From Propionivibrio dicarboxylicus (GTDB lineage Bacteria > Pseudomonadota > Gammaproteobacteria > Burkholderiales > Rhodocyclaceae): 64,000 nt of DNA. The stretch covers positions 48,153-112,152 of the forward strand of contig CAMDMZ010000010.1 of the NCBI GenBank assembly GCA_945902805.1, written 5' to 3'. The notes below the pieces were generated by a model that saw nothing but the letters and a program-made list of their open reading frames with translations, did not search any database and was not told the origin of the DNA. Positions 1-9,492 of this stretch are shown here, in pieces (the stretch's first letter is position 1; the number at the start of each line of letters is the position of its first letter). The position numbers were made by a program, and so were the translations under genes.

Positions 1-2641
1 GGATCAAGGCATAGTGGTTCTGGCGCGCCATGGCGACCGCCTCTTCGCCATCCTCGGCCAGATCGACGACGAGGCCGGCCACTTCGAGCAGCATGCGCGA
101 CACTTCCTGATTCACCAGTTCATCTTCCGCCAGCAGAATGCGGGCGCCAGAGTATTCCTGTTTCAATTGCTCCTGCGGCTTCATCGGCGAAAAAGTCGGT
201 GCTGGCGGGACGGCGCCCAGGCGCTCCGGCAAGCTATCCAGTTGCACCGTCAGGCGGAAAGTACTGCCGACTCCAATCACGCTACTGACTTCGATGTCGC
301 CATCCATCATCTGCGCCAGGCGACGGCTGATCGCCAGCCCGAGTCCGGTGCCACCGTACCGGCGCGTCATCGATGCATCGCCTTGTTCAAAATACTTGAA
401 CAGACGTTTTTGCTCGTCCGCCGCGATCCCCACACCGCTGTCCTGCACATCGAACTGCAAGCGCGCGTTGCTTACATTTTTCTCGACCAGACGCACGCTC
501 ACCGCGATAGAACCGCGCTCGGTAAACTTGATCGCGTTGGCCGTGAGATTGATCAGGATCTGCCCCAACCGCAAGGGATCGCCGACCAGCAGCAGGCGCG
601 CCGCCTCAGGTGGCAAGTCGATCCGCAAAGACAGACCCTTATCCGTCGCTGACTGGCTAACCAGATCATTCAGATTGTCCAGCACCTTGCCCAGGCTGAA
701 CTCCGTCCGATCGAGCGGCAAGCGCTCGGCCTCGATTTTCGAAATATCGAGAATGTCGGTGATGATGCCCAGCAAGTGTTGCGAAGCCTTGTCGACCTTG
801 TTCAACTGATTGATCTGCGCCGGATCGGTGGCCTTGCGCAGCGCCAGCGCCGTCATGCCCATGATGGCGTTCATCGGCGTCCGCAGTTCATGGCTCATGT
901 TGGTAAGGAAACTGGTCTTGGCCCGGTTCGCATCTTCGGCTGCTTCCTTGGCAATCGAGAGCGCTACGGTGCGATCCGCCACCAGTTTTTCCAGATGATC
1001 ACGGTAATTGCTCAACTCGGCTTCGGCTCGCTTGCGCTCGGTCACATCCTCGCCCGCCGCCAGCGTACCGGCCACCAGACCGTTCGCATCCAGGATCAAG
1101 CTATGGTGCCAGGCCATCAGGCGTTGCTGTCCCGCACGATTGACCACCGGCGATTCGATGTATTCGATCTGCGCCGCAACCCCGGTAACGCTGGCGCGGA
1201 AGGCCGGGTATTCGTGATCCATGCCTTGAGGTTGCGGCAAACAACGCTGGAACCAGTTGCAGCCGATTAGGTCCTTCGCTGCATAGCCCAGCAACTCGCA
1301 ACCCTTGCGGTTGATGAGGGTGACGTAGCCATTGCGGTCCAGGGCCACGATGACAGTTTCGATGGTGTCGAGATAGCGCTGGCTCCGATCACGTTCCAGA
1401 CGCAGTTGGATTTCGGCTTCCTTGCGCTCGGTAATGTCGCGATTGACCCCGCGCCGGCCACGATATTCCCCGGCACTGCCGTTCACTTCCTGGCATTGAT
1501 GTTCGAGCCAGCGGATGGCGCCCGTATCGGTGATGATGCGGAATTCAAAACAATAGTGCCCCTGTGCATCCGTTCGCGAACGGATGCAATTCATGTGCTG
1601 ATCCCATCCGGCCAGATCGTCCAGATGCATGATGGACCGCAGCAAATCGGGATCGGCAAGAAAGTCTTCAGGCCGATAACCGCTGATTTTTTCGCAACCC
1701 GCCGAGACGTATCGATACTGGCCATCCGGCCCCAGCCAGTATTGCCATTCCGGCGCGTAGTCCGCCAGGATGCGATAACGCTCTTCGCTTTCCAGCAAAG
1801 CCTTCTGCGCCGCCTTGCGCTCGCTGATATCCCGAGTGACGGTGATAACCACCTTGCTGCCGTTGACGACAGCGCCGGAGGCACTCACCTCGACATCAAA
1901 AATGTGGCCATCACGCCGACGGTGCTTGGTTTCAAATGTCGTGTTGATTGTCGACAGATCGCGAAAATTCTCACGCACATCCGCCTCACTGAGGTTTGCA
2001 TCCCAGTCCCAGGTGCGCAAACCCAGCAACTCGCCCTGGCCGTAGCCCAGCATCTCGGCGAAGCGCCGGTTGGCTTCGATGATCCAGTGGTCCTGGTTGA
2101 TGATGGCAATGCCGTCGCGCGACGCATCCATCAACTGCTGGCGGCGTACCGAAGATTCGCGCAAGGCCGACTCTGCGGCGCGAGTCGCCGTGATGTCATG
2201 CGCAACACCCAGCACACCGAGCAAGCTGCCGTTCGCTGCGTAAATCGGCGTCTTGGTGACCTCGAACAGGCCACCATCGCTGCCATCGGCAAAATCCATC
2301 CATTCCTCGGTGCGGCGTACCTTGCCGGTCGTCATGACGCCAATGTCGTCGGCGAGGAAATTGTCTGCCCGTTCATGCGAGGCAAAGTCGTAATCGGTCT
2401 TGCCCACGAGTTCGCCTTCCGGCGCACCGCACAGGCGCTCAAACCGTGCGTTGCAGGCGAGAAAAATCCCTTTCGGGTCTTTCAGCCAGACCAAGCCCGG
2501 CATCGACCGGATAAGCGTTTTGTACAGAGCATGCTCATGTGCCAAACCCAGCGCCAAATCCCGCGCCGCATCGGCGCTGCCTGACGCGACATTTGCTTCT
2601 GGGGACAACACTTGGGTCGAAGAATGAATAAATTGATTCAT
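1..2641 (-). CDS. Hybrid sensor histidine kinase, 4 PAS + HisKA + HATPase + REC (3' end outside window)
   Basis: The minus frame is open from an ATG at 2641 to the window edge, so the C-terminus is missing. Four PAS modules lie at about residues 40-155, 170-275, 290-415 and 420-540. A HisKA H-box reads SHELRTPMN with His near 583, followed by a HATPase with DSGVGIA and GGTGLGLAIS motifs at about 660-790. A receiver domain begins near residue 828 (ARILLAEDE). There are no membrane segments, so it is probably a cytoplasmic sensor. The linker between HATPase and REC contains GAVPPAPTF, encoded by the dispersed repeat at 190-217. It is divergent from the REC-PAS gene at 2831, a possible signalling partner. 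The domain reading is strong; the signal sensed is unknown. Confidence 0.9.
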   Translation of the reverse strand, partial: MNQFIHSSTQVLSPEANVASGSADAARDLALGLAHEHALYKTLIRSMPGLVWLKDPKGIFLACNARFERLCGAPEGELVGKTDYDFASHERADNFLADDIGVMTTGKVRRTEEWMDFADGSDGGLFEVTKTPIYAANGSLLGVLGVAHDITATRAAESALRESSVRRQQLMDASRDGIAIINQDHWIIEANRRFAEMLGYGQGELLGLRTWDWDANLSEADVRENFRDLSTINTTFETKHRRRDGHIFDVEVSASGAVVNGSKVVITVTRDISERKAAQKALLESEERYRILADYAPEWQYWLGPDGQYRYVSAGCEKISGYRPEDFLADPDLLRSIMHLDDLAGWDQHMNCIRSRTDAQGHYCFEFRIITDTGAIRWLEHQCQEVNGSAGEYRGRRGVNRDITERKEAEIQLRLERDRSQRYLDTIETVIVALDRNGYVTLINRKGCELLGYAAKDLIGCNWFQRCLPQPQGMDHEYPAFRASVTGVAAQIEYIESPVVNRAGQQRLMAWHHSLILDANGLVAGTLAAGEDVTERKRAEAELSNYRDHLEKLVADRTVALSIAKEAAEDANRAKTSFLTNMSHELRTPMNAIMGMTALALRKATDPAQINQLNKVDKASQHLLGIITDILDISKIEAERLPLDRTEFSLGKVLDNLNDLVSQSATDKGLSLRIDLPPEAARLLLVGDPLRLGQILINLTANAIKFTERGSIAVSVRLVEKNVSNARLQFDVQDSGVGIAADEQKRLFKYFEQGDASMTRRYGGTGLGLAISRRLAQMMDGDIEVSSVIGVGSTFRLTVQLDSLPERLGAVPPAPTFSPMKPQEQLKQEYSGARILLAEDELVNQEVSRMLLEVAGLVVDLAEDGEEAVAMARQNHYALI
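190..217 (+). repeat. Dispersed ORF-embedded repeat, copy 1
   Basis: Five A residues followed by the core GTCGGTGCTGGCGGGACGG and GCGCC. It lies inside the hybrid kinase gene on the opposite strand and is read there as AVPPAPTF, in the linker between the HATPase and receiver domains, where an insertion would be tolerated. Confidence 0.85.
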
Positions 2642-2830
2642 GGAAATTTTCTGAGCTCTCAAACCCCTGCTTTCGGGTATCGCGCCGAGCACATCGGATG
2701 ATTCTGACTAAGCGATTCGCTTGAATTTAAGCCCTTCGCCTACCTAGCTTGACTATACTACCAAAGCTGGAACGATGCCTTTATCACAATCATCATTCAC
2801 ATCCGTGGCCGAATTTGATCGGCGCCAAAA
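2642..2830. promoter_or_regulatory. Divergent intergenic region
   Basis: The 189-bp gap separates the minus-strand hybrid kinase from the plus-strand REC-PAS gene and must carry both 5' regions. It is more AT-rich than its surroundings. A TATACT hexamer near 2753 is a possible -10 element, but I see no well-spaced -35 partner. Confidence 0.35.
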
Positions 2831-3598
2831 ATGGAAAAAAAACCTCACGACTGCCTGAATTCGCTGACTCTGCTCTATGTCGAAGATGACGCTGATTCGC
2901 GCGAAGAACTCGCCCAGATACTGAAACTCTGGTTCGCCAATGTCTATGTCGCCGAAAATGGTCAGGCCGGTCTGGACCGCTTCAAATCGACGCCGGTCGA
3001 CATTGTTCTGACCGACATCCAGATGCCGGTGCTCAACGGCCTGTCGATGAGCGCCGAAATCCGCCGCCAGGTGCCCGACCAGGCCATCATCGTCTTGAGT
3101 GCCTATAACGACATGGAGTACCTGTTCCGCGCCATCGATATCGGGATTCACCAGTACATCACCAAACCGGTCAGCGTCGAGCGTCTGCTGGCCAAGATGG
3201 TCGACATGGCAGCGCTGATTCACGCCAAGCGCGAACAGCGCCGTAATCAACGCTTGCTCGAACAATACCGCGACTTGGTCGACGCCACGGCTTTGGTTTG
3301 CAAGCTCAATGTCGCCGGACGCATCACCTACGCCAACGACAAATTCTGCGAGCGCACCGGCTACAGCAAAAACGAGCTGATCGGCGCGCCGATGTCATTG
3401 GTGCGTGGCTCCACGGCGACCAACGCCTTCGCCGAAGCCGACTGGCAAGCCGTCCTCGGTGGAACCCCGTGGAGCGGCAAAGTCACCAACCAGACGCGTG
3501 ACGGCACCGCCTATGTTATCGGCAACCGCCTGTTCCCCATTTTCAACGAAGACAATCAGGTCGAGGAAGTCGTCTGCCTGACTGTAGACGTTGCCTAA
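2831..3598 (+). CDS. REC-PAS signalling protein
   Basis: A 255-residue protein with an N-terminal receiver domain (LLYVEDDAD acidic pocket; phosphoacceptor Asp near residue 62 in VLTDIQMPVLNG; conserved Lys in ITKPVS) and a C-terminal PAS domain from about residue 140 (ITYANDKFCERTGYSKNELIG). It has no DNA-binding, kinase or GGDEF output, so it probably acts by protein contact or as a phosphate sink. It is divergent from the hybrid kinase at 2641 and is followed by a tolC-like gene, three periplasmic binding proteins and a histidine kinase (3647-9492). It may be the response partner of either kinase, which is inference from position. No strong ribosome-binding site precedes the ATG. Confidence 0.85.
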   Translation: MEKKPHDCLNSLTLLYVEDDADSREELAQILKLWFANVYVAENGQAGLDRFKSTPVDIVLTDIQMPVLNGLSMSAEIRRQVPDQAIIVLSAYNDMEYLFRAIDIGIHQYITKPVSVERLLAKMVDMAALIHAKREQRRNQRLLEQYRDLVDATALVCKLNVAGRITYANDKFCERTGYSKNELIGAPMSLVRGSTATNAFAEADWQAVLGGTPWSGKVTNQTRDGTAYVIGNRLFPIFNEDNQVEEVVCLTVDVA

Positions 3599-3646
3599 GC
3601 GTTGCTTAAACCTTGCTTGATCCTGACACTTTCCCGGACTATCCCG

Positions 3647-5059
3647 ATGAAAAAGCATTCTGCGATTCTGCTGGTCGCCGCCTGGTTTTGCGCCCCGACC
3701 CATGCCGAGCCACTCGACAAGTTGAGCCTCGAACAAAGCCTGCGCATCGCGCTGCAAAACCACCGGTCGATCCATGTTTCCCAAGCCGCTCTCGATATGG
3801 CCGAAGCCCAGTATCAGCAAGCCATGGCCGCGTTTGGACCCAAGCTGAGCCTGGAAGGTGGCTTTCAGCGCGCCGACCAGAATCGCACCTATAACTTCCA
3901 AGGGACCATACAACCGCCGCCGGTCGATGCCTCGATGCTGATGGGTGCGCCCCCTGGCACCATCGTCATGCCTGTCGCCCCGATTGCAATCGACCTGGAC
4001 ACCAAACTGTTCGACCGCGACCTCACCCGTGCCGGCCTGAATCTCAACTATCCGCTCTACACCGGCGGCAAGCAGCAAGCCATGACCGGCATGGCCAAGA
4101 AGGGCGTCGATATCGCCCGTGAAGAGAAACGCAAAGCCGAGCTCGATATCGTGCGCGATGTACACAAGTACTACCACGGCGCCCAACTGGCGAAAAAGAT
4201 GGCGCAACTGGCCAACGATACCCTGGAACGCTTCCAGGCTCTGGAAGACCTGACCGACCGCCTGTATCAAAACTCGTCACTCAAGGTCAAGAAGACGGAC
4301 TATCTGCGCAGCAAGACCACCACCGCCATGACGCGCTCGATGGTACGTGAAACCGCCTACGCTACCGCCCTCACCCATGAAGCGCTGGCCAATGCGATGG
4401 GCTTGCCGGTCAATAGTCAGGTCGGTCTGGCACCGGAAGCCGGCCTGCCACGCTTTGATGCCGCCTTCGACCCCTTGCTGGCCAAGGCAATGCAGTTCAA
4501 TCCCGACAAACAACGCCTCGAACTCGCGGTACAAGCGGCCGAGCACAAGATCGATGACGCACGCAGCAGCCTTTACCCGATGGTGGGTCTGGAGGCGACG
4601 GCGTATCGCGTCTGGAACGACTACGCCGGCGGCCTGGTGAACAAAGACAACCGTGCCGGCTGGACCATTGGTATCGGCGTCAAGTGGGATCTATTTGACA
4701 GTGGTCTGACCAAAGCCTCGGTCGATGCGGCACGGGCCGGCAAGATCAAGCTGGAAAGCCAGCGCATCCTGCTCGACAATGGCCTCGCACTGCAGATCAA
4801 GAACCACTTCCTGCGTATCCAGAGTGCTCGCCAGCAAGTCGAGGACAGCGCCAAGGCGCGCGATTACGCCGAAGAAAATCGCAAACTTAACGTCCGCGCC
4901 TATCAAGAGGAAATGGTCGAAACCAAAGATGTGATCGAGGCGCAACTGATCGAAACCTTCGCCAGCGCCAACCTGTATCGGGTCGAACATGACCTGCGCA
5001 CAGCACTGGCCGATCTCGACTACCTGGTCGGCAAAGAACTGCGCCAGGGAAAACCCTGA
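3647..5059 (+). CDS. TolC-family outer membrane efflux protein
   Basis: The chosen ATG at 3647 gives a clean signal peptide (MKKHSAILLVAAWFCAPTHA) and a 470-residue protein. The rest has the repeated long-helix organisation of TolC family proteins: LSLEQSLRIALQNHRSI near the N-terminus, NYPLYTGGKQ in the first strand region, then a second half with DLFDSG and helical segments such as ESQRILLDNGLALQIKNHF. Family members form a trimeric outer membrane channel and periplasmic tunnel. No membrane-fusion protein or inner-membrane pump is adjacent. Instead it is followed 32 bp later by three PhnD-like binding proteins, so an export role in that cluster is only inferred. Confidence 0.88.
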   Translation: MKKHSAILLVAAWFCAPTHAEPLDKLSLEQSLRIALQNHRSIHVSQAALDMAEAQYQQAMAAFGPKLSLEGGFQRADQNRTYNFQGTIQPPPVDASMLMGAPPGTIVMPVAPIAIDLDTKLFDRDLTRAGLNLNYPLYTGGKQQAMTGMAKKGVDIAREEKRKAELDIVRDVHKYYHGAQLAKKMAQLANDTLERFQALEDLTDRLYQNSSLKVKKTDYLRSKTTTAMTRSMVRETAYATALTHEALANAMGLPVNSQVGLAPEAGLPRFDAAFDPLLAKAMQFNPDKQRLELAVQAAEHKIDDARSSLYPMVGLEATAYRVWNDYAGGLVNKDNRAGWTIGIGVKWDLFDSGLTKASVDAARAGKIKLESQRILLDNGLALQIKNHFLRIQSARQQVEDSAKARDYAEENRKLNVRAYQEEMVETKDVIEAQLIETFASANLYRVEHDLRTALADLDYLVGKELRQGKP

Positions 5060-5091
5060 ATCCTGGCCCTTCGCCCTTCAGCAAAATCCTA

Positions 5092-6000
5092 ATGACGTCG
5101 AAACACGTCCGTGCCTGGCTGGCTGTTGTCCTGCTCGCAATCAGTGCGGGCGGGCTTCATGCTGAACCGCCGCCACCCATGGCCATCGGCTTCTATACGC
5201 CGGTGATCCGCGACATTCCGCGTAAGGACGTTGAAGTCTCGCTGCGTTTCTGGATCGAAGAAATGGCGCGCAGCATGAAGTTGACGTACAAGCCGGTGCG
5301 GTTCTATGACGACTTCGCCAGCCTGCGCCGTGACTTTCTCGACGGCGAGATCAATTTCATGGTGGCCACGGCGATGGGCATCGTCCAGTACGTGCCCGCA
5401 TCCGCGATCGCCGACGGCTTCTCGGGCTACAAACTGGCCGACGATCATCTGGTCCTGGTCGTGCGCCGCGAATCTGGAATCCGCACCCCGGCCGATCTCG
5501 CCGGCAAGCGCGTGGGCTTGCTCGACGGCGATGAACTGAGTCACATTTATCTCGAAACCCTGCTGATGCAGGCCAAGGGAAAACTTGACTGGAGTCGCCT
5601 GGGACCGATCAGTTACGAACAGCGTTCGAGCAAACTGACACATCGCTTGTTCTTTGGTCAGGACGACGCCGCACTGATCAATCGATCCGGCTACGAGGCG
5701 GCGCTGGCCTTGAACCCCCAGATCGGCCAAAAGCTGCAGATCCTCGATGACTACAGTTTCAAATCCCGCTCGCCACATATCGGTCTGTTTTCGACGAGCA
5801 TTTCACCCGAACATCGGGAACTGATTATTCAGGGCGGCCTGAGCCTCAACGACACTGTTCGCGGCCAGCAAGTACTGGAGATCTATCACGCGGACCGGAT
5901 GGTCCGCACCCCGGTCAGCGACCTGGAGCCCTATTGGGAATTGCTGAAGACCCATCGCGCGCTCAAGGCGGCCAGCGTCACGAAACGCGACAAACGATGA
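5092..6000 (+). CDS. PhnD-like periplasmic binding protein 1
   Basis: A 302-residue secreted protein with a signal peptide ending near GGLHA. The fold signature is that of the PhnD/phosphonate-type ABC substrate-binding family (PF12974-like): an N-terminal IGFYTPVIRD strand, DGEINFMVA, then DLAGKRVGLLDGDE and LFFGQDDAAL, the ligand-cleft and hinge motifs. It is the first of three tandem paralogues, overlapping the next by ATGA. Unlike the other two it has no Cys pair in the central helix. No permease or ATPase gene is nearby, so a sensory role feeding the kinase at 7855 is more likely than transport. The ligand is unknown; an oxyanion would fit the family (compare AioX and PtxB types). Confidence 0.82.
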   Translation: MTSKHVRAWLAVVLLAISAGGLHAEPPPPMAIGFYTPVIRDIPRKDVEVSLRFWIEEMARSMKLTYKPVRFYDDFASLRRDFLDGEINFMVATAMGIVQYVPASAIADGFSGYKLADDHLVLVVRRESGIRTPADLAGKRVGLLDGDELSHIYLETLLMQAKGKLDWSRLGPISYEQRSSKLTHRLFFGQDDAALINRSGYEAALALNPQIGQKLQILDDYSFKSRSPHIGLFSTSISPEHRELIIQGGLSLNDTVRGQQVLEIYHADRMVRTPVSDLEPYWELLKTHRALKAASVTKRDKR

Positions 6001-6953
6001 GCCAACCCGAACCTCATTCTCGTCGCACTGCACACCGACAGGGGCTATTCGGCCGATTTGGTCTATCTGGCCTGTTTGGCTCGTTTGGCTTGATCGGGCT
6101 GCTTGTCTCTGCTGGCGCATGGGCCGAGGACTTGGTCAGTTTTGGTTTTTATCAAGCCTCACGGGCCGAGATGTCGCGCGCGGACGTTCGCACTGCTTTC
6201 GATCTATGGGCCCTGGAGTTGGGTGAACGTTTTCAGGTGCGCATCAAGGTGCGCTATTTTGAAGACCCTGCGTTGATGCACGAGGCCTTCCTGCGCGAGG
6301 AAATCAACGGCGTGACCGCCGATGCGACGACGCTGGCACGCCACTTCAAGCCCGACGAATTGGCCGAAGGCTATTCCGTCGCCATGCCAGGCGGCTTCAA
6401 CCTGCAACTGCTCGCCGCGAAAGACAGCGCAATCACCGGAATCAAGGATCTGGCGGGAAAACGGGTCACTCTCACCGAGGGCGACGGCACCGCCGAGCTG
6501 TATCTCGAAAGCCTGTGCCTGCGTCAATTCGGACGCGATTGCCATCACGTCTTTGCCGAGGTGCAACGCGTGCCAAACAATCATCAGGCGATCATGCGCG
6601 TGTTCTTCGGCAAGGCTGACTTGGCGCTGAGTTACCGCTACAGCCTGGAGTTGGCCAAGGAAATGAATCCGCAACTGGACCGAAAGGTCGGTCGCGTGAT
6701 TGCCGAAATGCCTATTGCAAGTATGTATTACGCTTTCTTCGGTGCCAAAGTGGACAAGGACTTTCGCCAACGCACCTTGCGCATGATTCCCACGCTGCAC
6801 ACCTACCCGCGCGGTCGCCAGTTGCTCGACCTGTTCAAGATGGATCACCTCGAACTGGCGGAACCATCGGAACTGAAACCCTTCATCCAGCTCGAAAAAG
6901 AAGTGCGCGAAATGAAGGCACGCGGCAGCCGCAAGGAAGCGCGGCGTTCATGA
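5997..6953 (+). CDS. PhnD-like periplasmic binding protein 2
   Basis: A 318-residue paralogue of its neighbours; the start at 5997 is set by the ATGA overlap with the preceding stop. It has a long basic N-terminus and then a hydrophobic stretch (FGSFGLIGLLVSAGAWA), consistent with a signal peptide or a membrane anchor. The mature part has VSFGFYQASRAEMSRADV, DLAGKRVTLTEGDGTAELY and VFFGKADLALSYRY, which align with the motifs of the first and third proteins. A CX7C pair sits in the helix after AELYLES, at the same place as in protein 3. It ends with an ATGA overlap into the next gene. The ligand is unknown. Confidence 0.82.
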   Translation: MSQPEPHSRRTAHRQGLFGRFGLSGLFGSFGLIGLLVSAGAWAEDLVSFGFYQASRAEMSRADVRTAFDLWALELGERFQVRIKVRYFEDPALMHEAFLREEINGVTADATTLARHFKPDELAEGYSVAMPGGFNLQLLAAKDSAITGIKDLAGKRVTLTEGDGTAELYLESLCLRQFGRDCHHVFAEVQRVPNNHQAIMRVFFGKADLALSYRYSLELAKEMNPQLDRKVGRVIAEMPIASMYYAFFGAKVDKDFRQRTLRMIPTLHTYPRGRQLLDLFKMDHLELAEPSELKPFIQLEKEVREMKARGSRKEARRS

Positions 6954-7852
6954 CATCGCGAATCGCACACTGCTTGTGCCGTCTTGTCGTCGTGATCGCC
7001 GCCATCCTGGCTTTTCCGGTACTGGCAGCAGAGACGCTAAGAATGGGCTATTTCCTGCCAGGCCTACGAAATGCCAACCAGGCCGACGTCAAAGCCTTTC
7101 TTCACTTGTGGTCCGATGAAGTCGCCAAACCTTACGGCATCGACGTGTCGATCCTGACCTACGACGACATGAATGCACTGTATCGCGACGCGCAACGGGG
7201 CATCATCAATATGGTCGTTGCACCCGGAATGGAACTGGCCGAGACCTTCACTGCGGATCAACTTGCCGATGGTTTCGCCGGATCACATCGTGACCAACAC
7301 GGCGGGATCGCTTTGATCGTTCGCAACGACAGCGGTATCGAGGAATTCAAGGATCTCAAGGGCAAGAAAGTTCTTCGCCTGATCAATGATCGTCTTGGTG
7401 TCGTCTATCTTGAGATTCAATGCCGGAAGAAGGCCAGGTCAAGTTGTGCCGATCTTCTCAACATCAGCGAAGAAAAGCGTGACACGCAGTCAATCCACAA
7501 AGTATTTTTTGGTCAGGCCAATGCCGCACTCGTTACCCAGACGGCCTTGCAGGCGGCCGCTGACATGAACCCCCAAATCCGGCAACGGCTTCGTGTCATC
7601 GACGAATGGAAAACCGGGGCACGAAATTTTGGCATGATGCTCGCATCCGTACCGCCAAGTGATCGGGAACACGTCCTGTCAGCGGCGATCAGCATTCCGA
7701 CGTCGGCACGAGGAAAGCAGATTCTGGAGTTATTCAAAGTCGACTCAATGGGAAAAGTCACTCCCGACGACTTGAATTCCTACTGGATGTTGCAGCGACA
7801 GTATCGCGAACTGATCGGCAGCGCGCCGAGCAAACCCACCAAGAAGCCCTGA
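6950..7852 (+). CDS. PhnD-like periplasmic binding protein 3
   Basis: A 300-residue secreted paralogue with a signal peptide ending about FPVLA, then LRMGYFLPGLRNANQADV, DLKGKKVLRLINDRLG and VFFGQANAALV. A CX7C pair follows VVYLEIQ, matching protein 2 and absent from protein 1. It overlaps the previous gene by ATGA and is followed 2 bp later by a membrane histidine kinase, strongly suggesting co-translation and a shared pathway. Periplasmic binding proteins of this family can act as co-sensors (AioX with AioS for arsenite is a known case). Here three copies precede one kinase, which is unusual. Confidence 0.82.
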   Translation: MTSRIAHCLCRLVVVIAAILAFPVLAAETLRMGYFLPGLRNANQADVKAFLHLWSDEVAKPYGIDVSILTYDDMNALYRDAQRGIINMVVAPGMELAETFTADQLADGFAGSHRDQHGGIALIVRNDSGIEEFKDLKGKKVLRLINDRLGVVYLEIQCRKKARSSCADLLNISEEKRDTQSIHKVFFGQANAALVTQTALQAAADMNPQIRQRLRVIDEWKTGARNFGMMLASVPPSDREHVLSAAISIPTSARGKQILELFKVDSMGKVTPDDLNSYWMLQRQYRELIGSAPSKPTKKP

Positions 7853-7854
7853 AC

Positions 7855-9492
7855 ATGCGCTGGAACACGTTTCGCCCTTTCCCCGCCAACCGGGTCTTCC
7901 TGCGCGTATTTGGGGTTTTCGGCAGCCTGTTGCTGGCGATGGCCGTGTTGTATGGCGCACTCATGGTTCCGCTACAACGCGATTCATTACTCAAAGTGCT
8001 GTATTCGCAGGCCAGCACGGTCTCGCGCTCGATCATCCAGGCCAGTTCGGACGCCATGCTCACCGACGATTTCGGCTTTGTGGTCGAGCACAACCTGCAG
8101 GTGCTGCAAAACAACAAAAGTATTCAGTCGGTGCTGATTGTGCCCCGGCGCGGCACCGCCATCAGCATTACCACCACCGGTTGGGAAATGCTCGAAAGCG
8201 ACAAGGCACCGATCCAGCCCGGCGACTACGAGAACGAATCGTTTGGCATTCGACAGATTCCGGGCACCGCATCGACCTATCGTTACATCACGCCGATCCG
8301 CTTTAGCGGCGTCAGTTGGGGCGTGATGCGCATTGATTTCGATACCAGCGACTACCTGGCGAACATCAACGAGATGATTCGCCAGATCGTCCTGATTTCG
8401 CTGCTATCGATCCTGATCATCTTGCCCGTCGGCTACTTTTTCGCCCTCTGGCTGACGCGACCGATCGCCATCATCAGCAACGCTGCCTCGCGCGTAGCCA
8501 ATGGCGATCTCGATGCCCATGTCGATGTGCCGCGCGCCGACGAAATCGGCGACCTGTCACGCAGTTTTAACCAGATGGTCGACGCGCTCGCCGAGAACCG
8601 GCAACGGTTGGAGAACGTCAATCTCGACCTGGAAATCAAGGTTGCCGAACGGACTCAGGCGCTCGACGAGCTGAACCGGACGCTCGACCAGCGGGTGCGC
8701 GACGAAATCGCCAAGCGCAAGGAGCAGGAGCAATTGCTGATCCACCAATCACGCCTGGCGGCGATGGGTGAAATGATCGGCGCGATTGCCCACCAGTGGC
8801 GTCAACCGCTGAATGCGTTGAGTCTAGTGCTGCAAAACATTGCCTTGCAGTTCGAGATGGGACGACTCGACCAGGAATCGATGAAACGGCTGAAGGACAA
8901 AGGCGAGGTCATGGTGATGCGGATGTCGACCACCATCGATGACTTCCGCAACTTCTTTAAACCCAACAAGACGGCCAAGCTATTTGACCTGGATACCGCC
9001 TTGCGCAACGCGGCCGATCTACTCGATGGCTTGCTGCGCAATCACAACATCAGCGTCTCGATCCAGTCTGAACCGGGCATCCAGATCCTCGGCTTCGGCA
9101 ACGAATTCTCGCAGGTGGTGCTGAATATTCTCGGCAATGCCAAGGACGCCCTGATTGCCCATCATCCCGCCCAGCCATCAATCCATATCAAGGTGGCACA
9201 AACAGCGCAACACATCGAAATCCGCTTCGAGGACAACGGTGGTGGCATGGATGAAACCACGCTGAACAAGATTTTCGAGCCCTACTTCACCACCAAAGAG
9301 GAAGGCAAAGGTACCGGCATCGGTCTGTATATGTCGAAAATGATCATCCAGAACAGCATGCACGGCCAGTTACGCGCCGAAAACATCCCCGGCGGTGCCT
9401 GTTTTCGTGTCACCTTGCCGATACATGCTGCTGAAGAAGCCACGGCAGAAACCGATCGCACAAGCGCCGTCCCGCCAGCACCGACTTTTTAG
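7855..9492 (+). CDS. Membrane sensor histidine kinase linked to the PhnD-like trio
   Basis: A 545-residue kinase with a TM segment at about 18-38, a periplasmic sensor domain at about 40-165, a second TM at about 180-200 (IVLISLLSILIILPVGYFFA), a HAMP linker (PIAIISNAASRVANGDL), a coiled coil, then a HisKA of the HQWRQPLN type with His near 313 and a HATPase (NILGNAKDAL, EDNGGGM, GTGIGLYMSK). It has no receiver domain. The gene begins 2 bp after the third binding protein. Its last codons (SAVPPAPTF and the stop TAG) come from a dispersed repeat, so the natural C-terminus has been replaced or extended. The candidate response partner in the window is the REC-PAS protein at 2831. Confidence 0.9.
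   Translation: MRWNTFRPFPANRVFLRVFGVFGSLLLAMAVLYGALMVPLQRDSLLKVLYSQASTVSRSIIQASSDAMLTDDFGFVVEHNLQVLQNNKSIQSVLIVPRRGTAISITTTGWEMLESDKAPIQPGDYENESFGIRQIPGTASTYRYITPIRFSGVSWGVMRIDFDTSDYLANINEMIRQIVLISLLSILIILPVGYFFALWLTRPIAIISNAASRVANGDLDAHVDVPRADEIGDLSRSFNQMVDALAENRQRLENVNLDLEIKVAERTQALDELNRTLDQRVRDEIAKRKEQEQLLIHQSRLAAMGEMIGAIAHQWRQPLNALSLVLQNIALQFEMGRLDQESMKRLKDKGEVMVMRMSTTIDDFRNFFKPNKTAKLFDLDTALRNAADLLDGLLRNHNISVSIQSEPGIQILGFGNEFSQVVLNILGNAKDALIAHHPAQPSIHIKVAQTAQHIEIRFEDNGGGMDETTLNKIFEPYFTTKEEGKGTGIGLYMSKMIIQNSMHGQLRAENIPGGACFRVTLPIHAAEEATAETDRTSAVPPAPTF
9464..9490 (-). repeat. Dispersed ORF-embedded repeat, copy 2 (3' end of kinase gene)
   Basis: The reverse complement of the repeat is read in frame as AVPPAPTF immediately before the TAG stop of the histidine kinase. 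It forms one arm of an inverted pair with the diverged copy at 9493-9515. Confidence 0.85.

Noticed and set aside
14..2584. Long plus-strand open frames at the left end
   Set aside because: They are antisense shadows of the hybrid kinase, which has complete PAS, kinase and receiver motifs on the minus strand.
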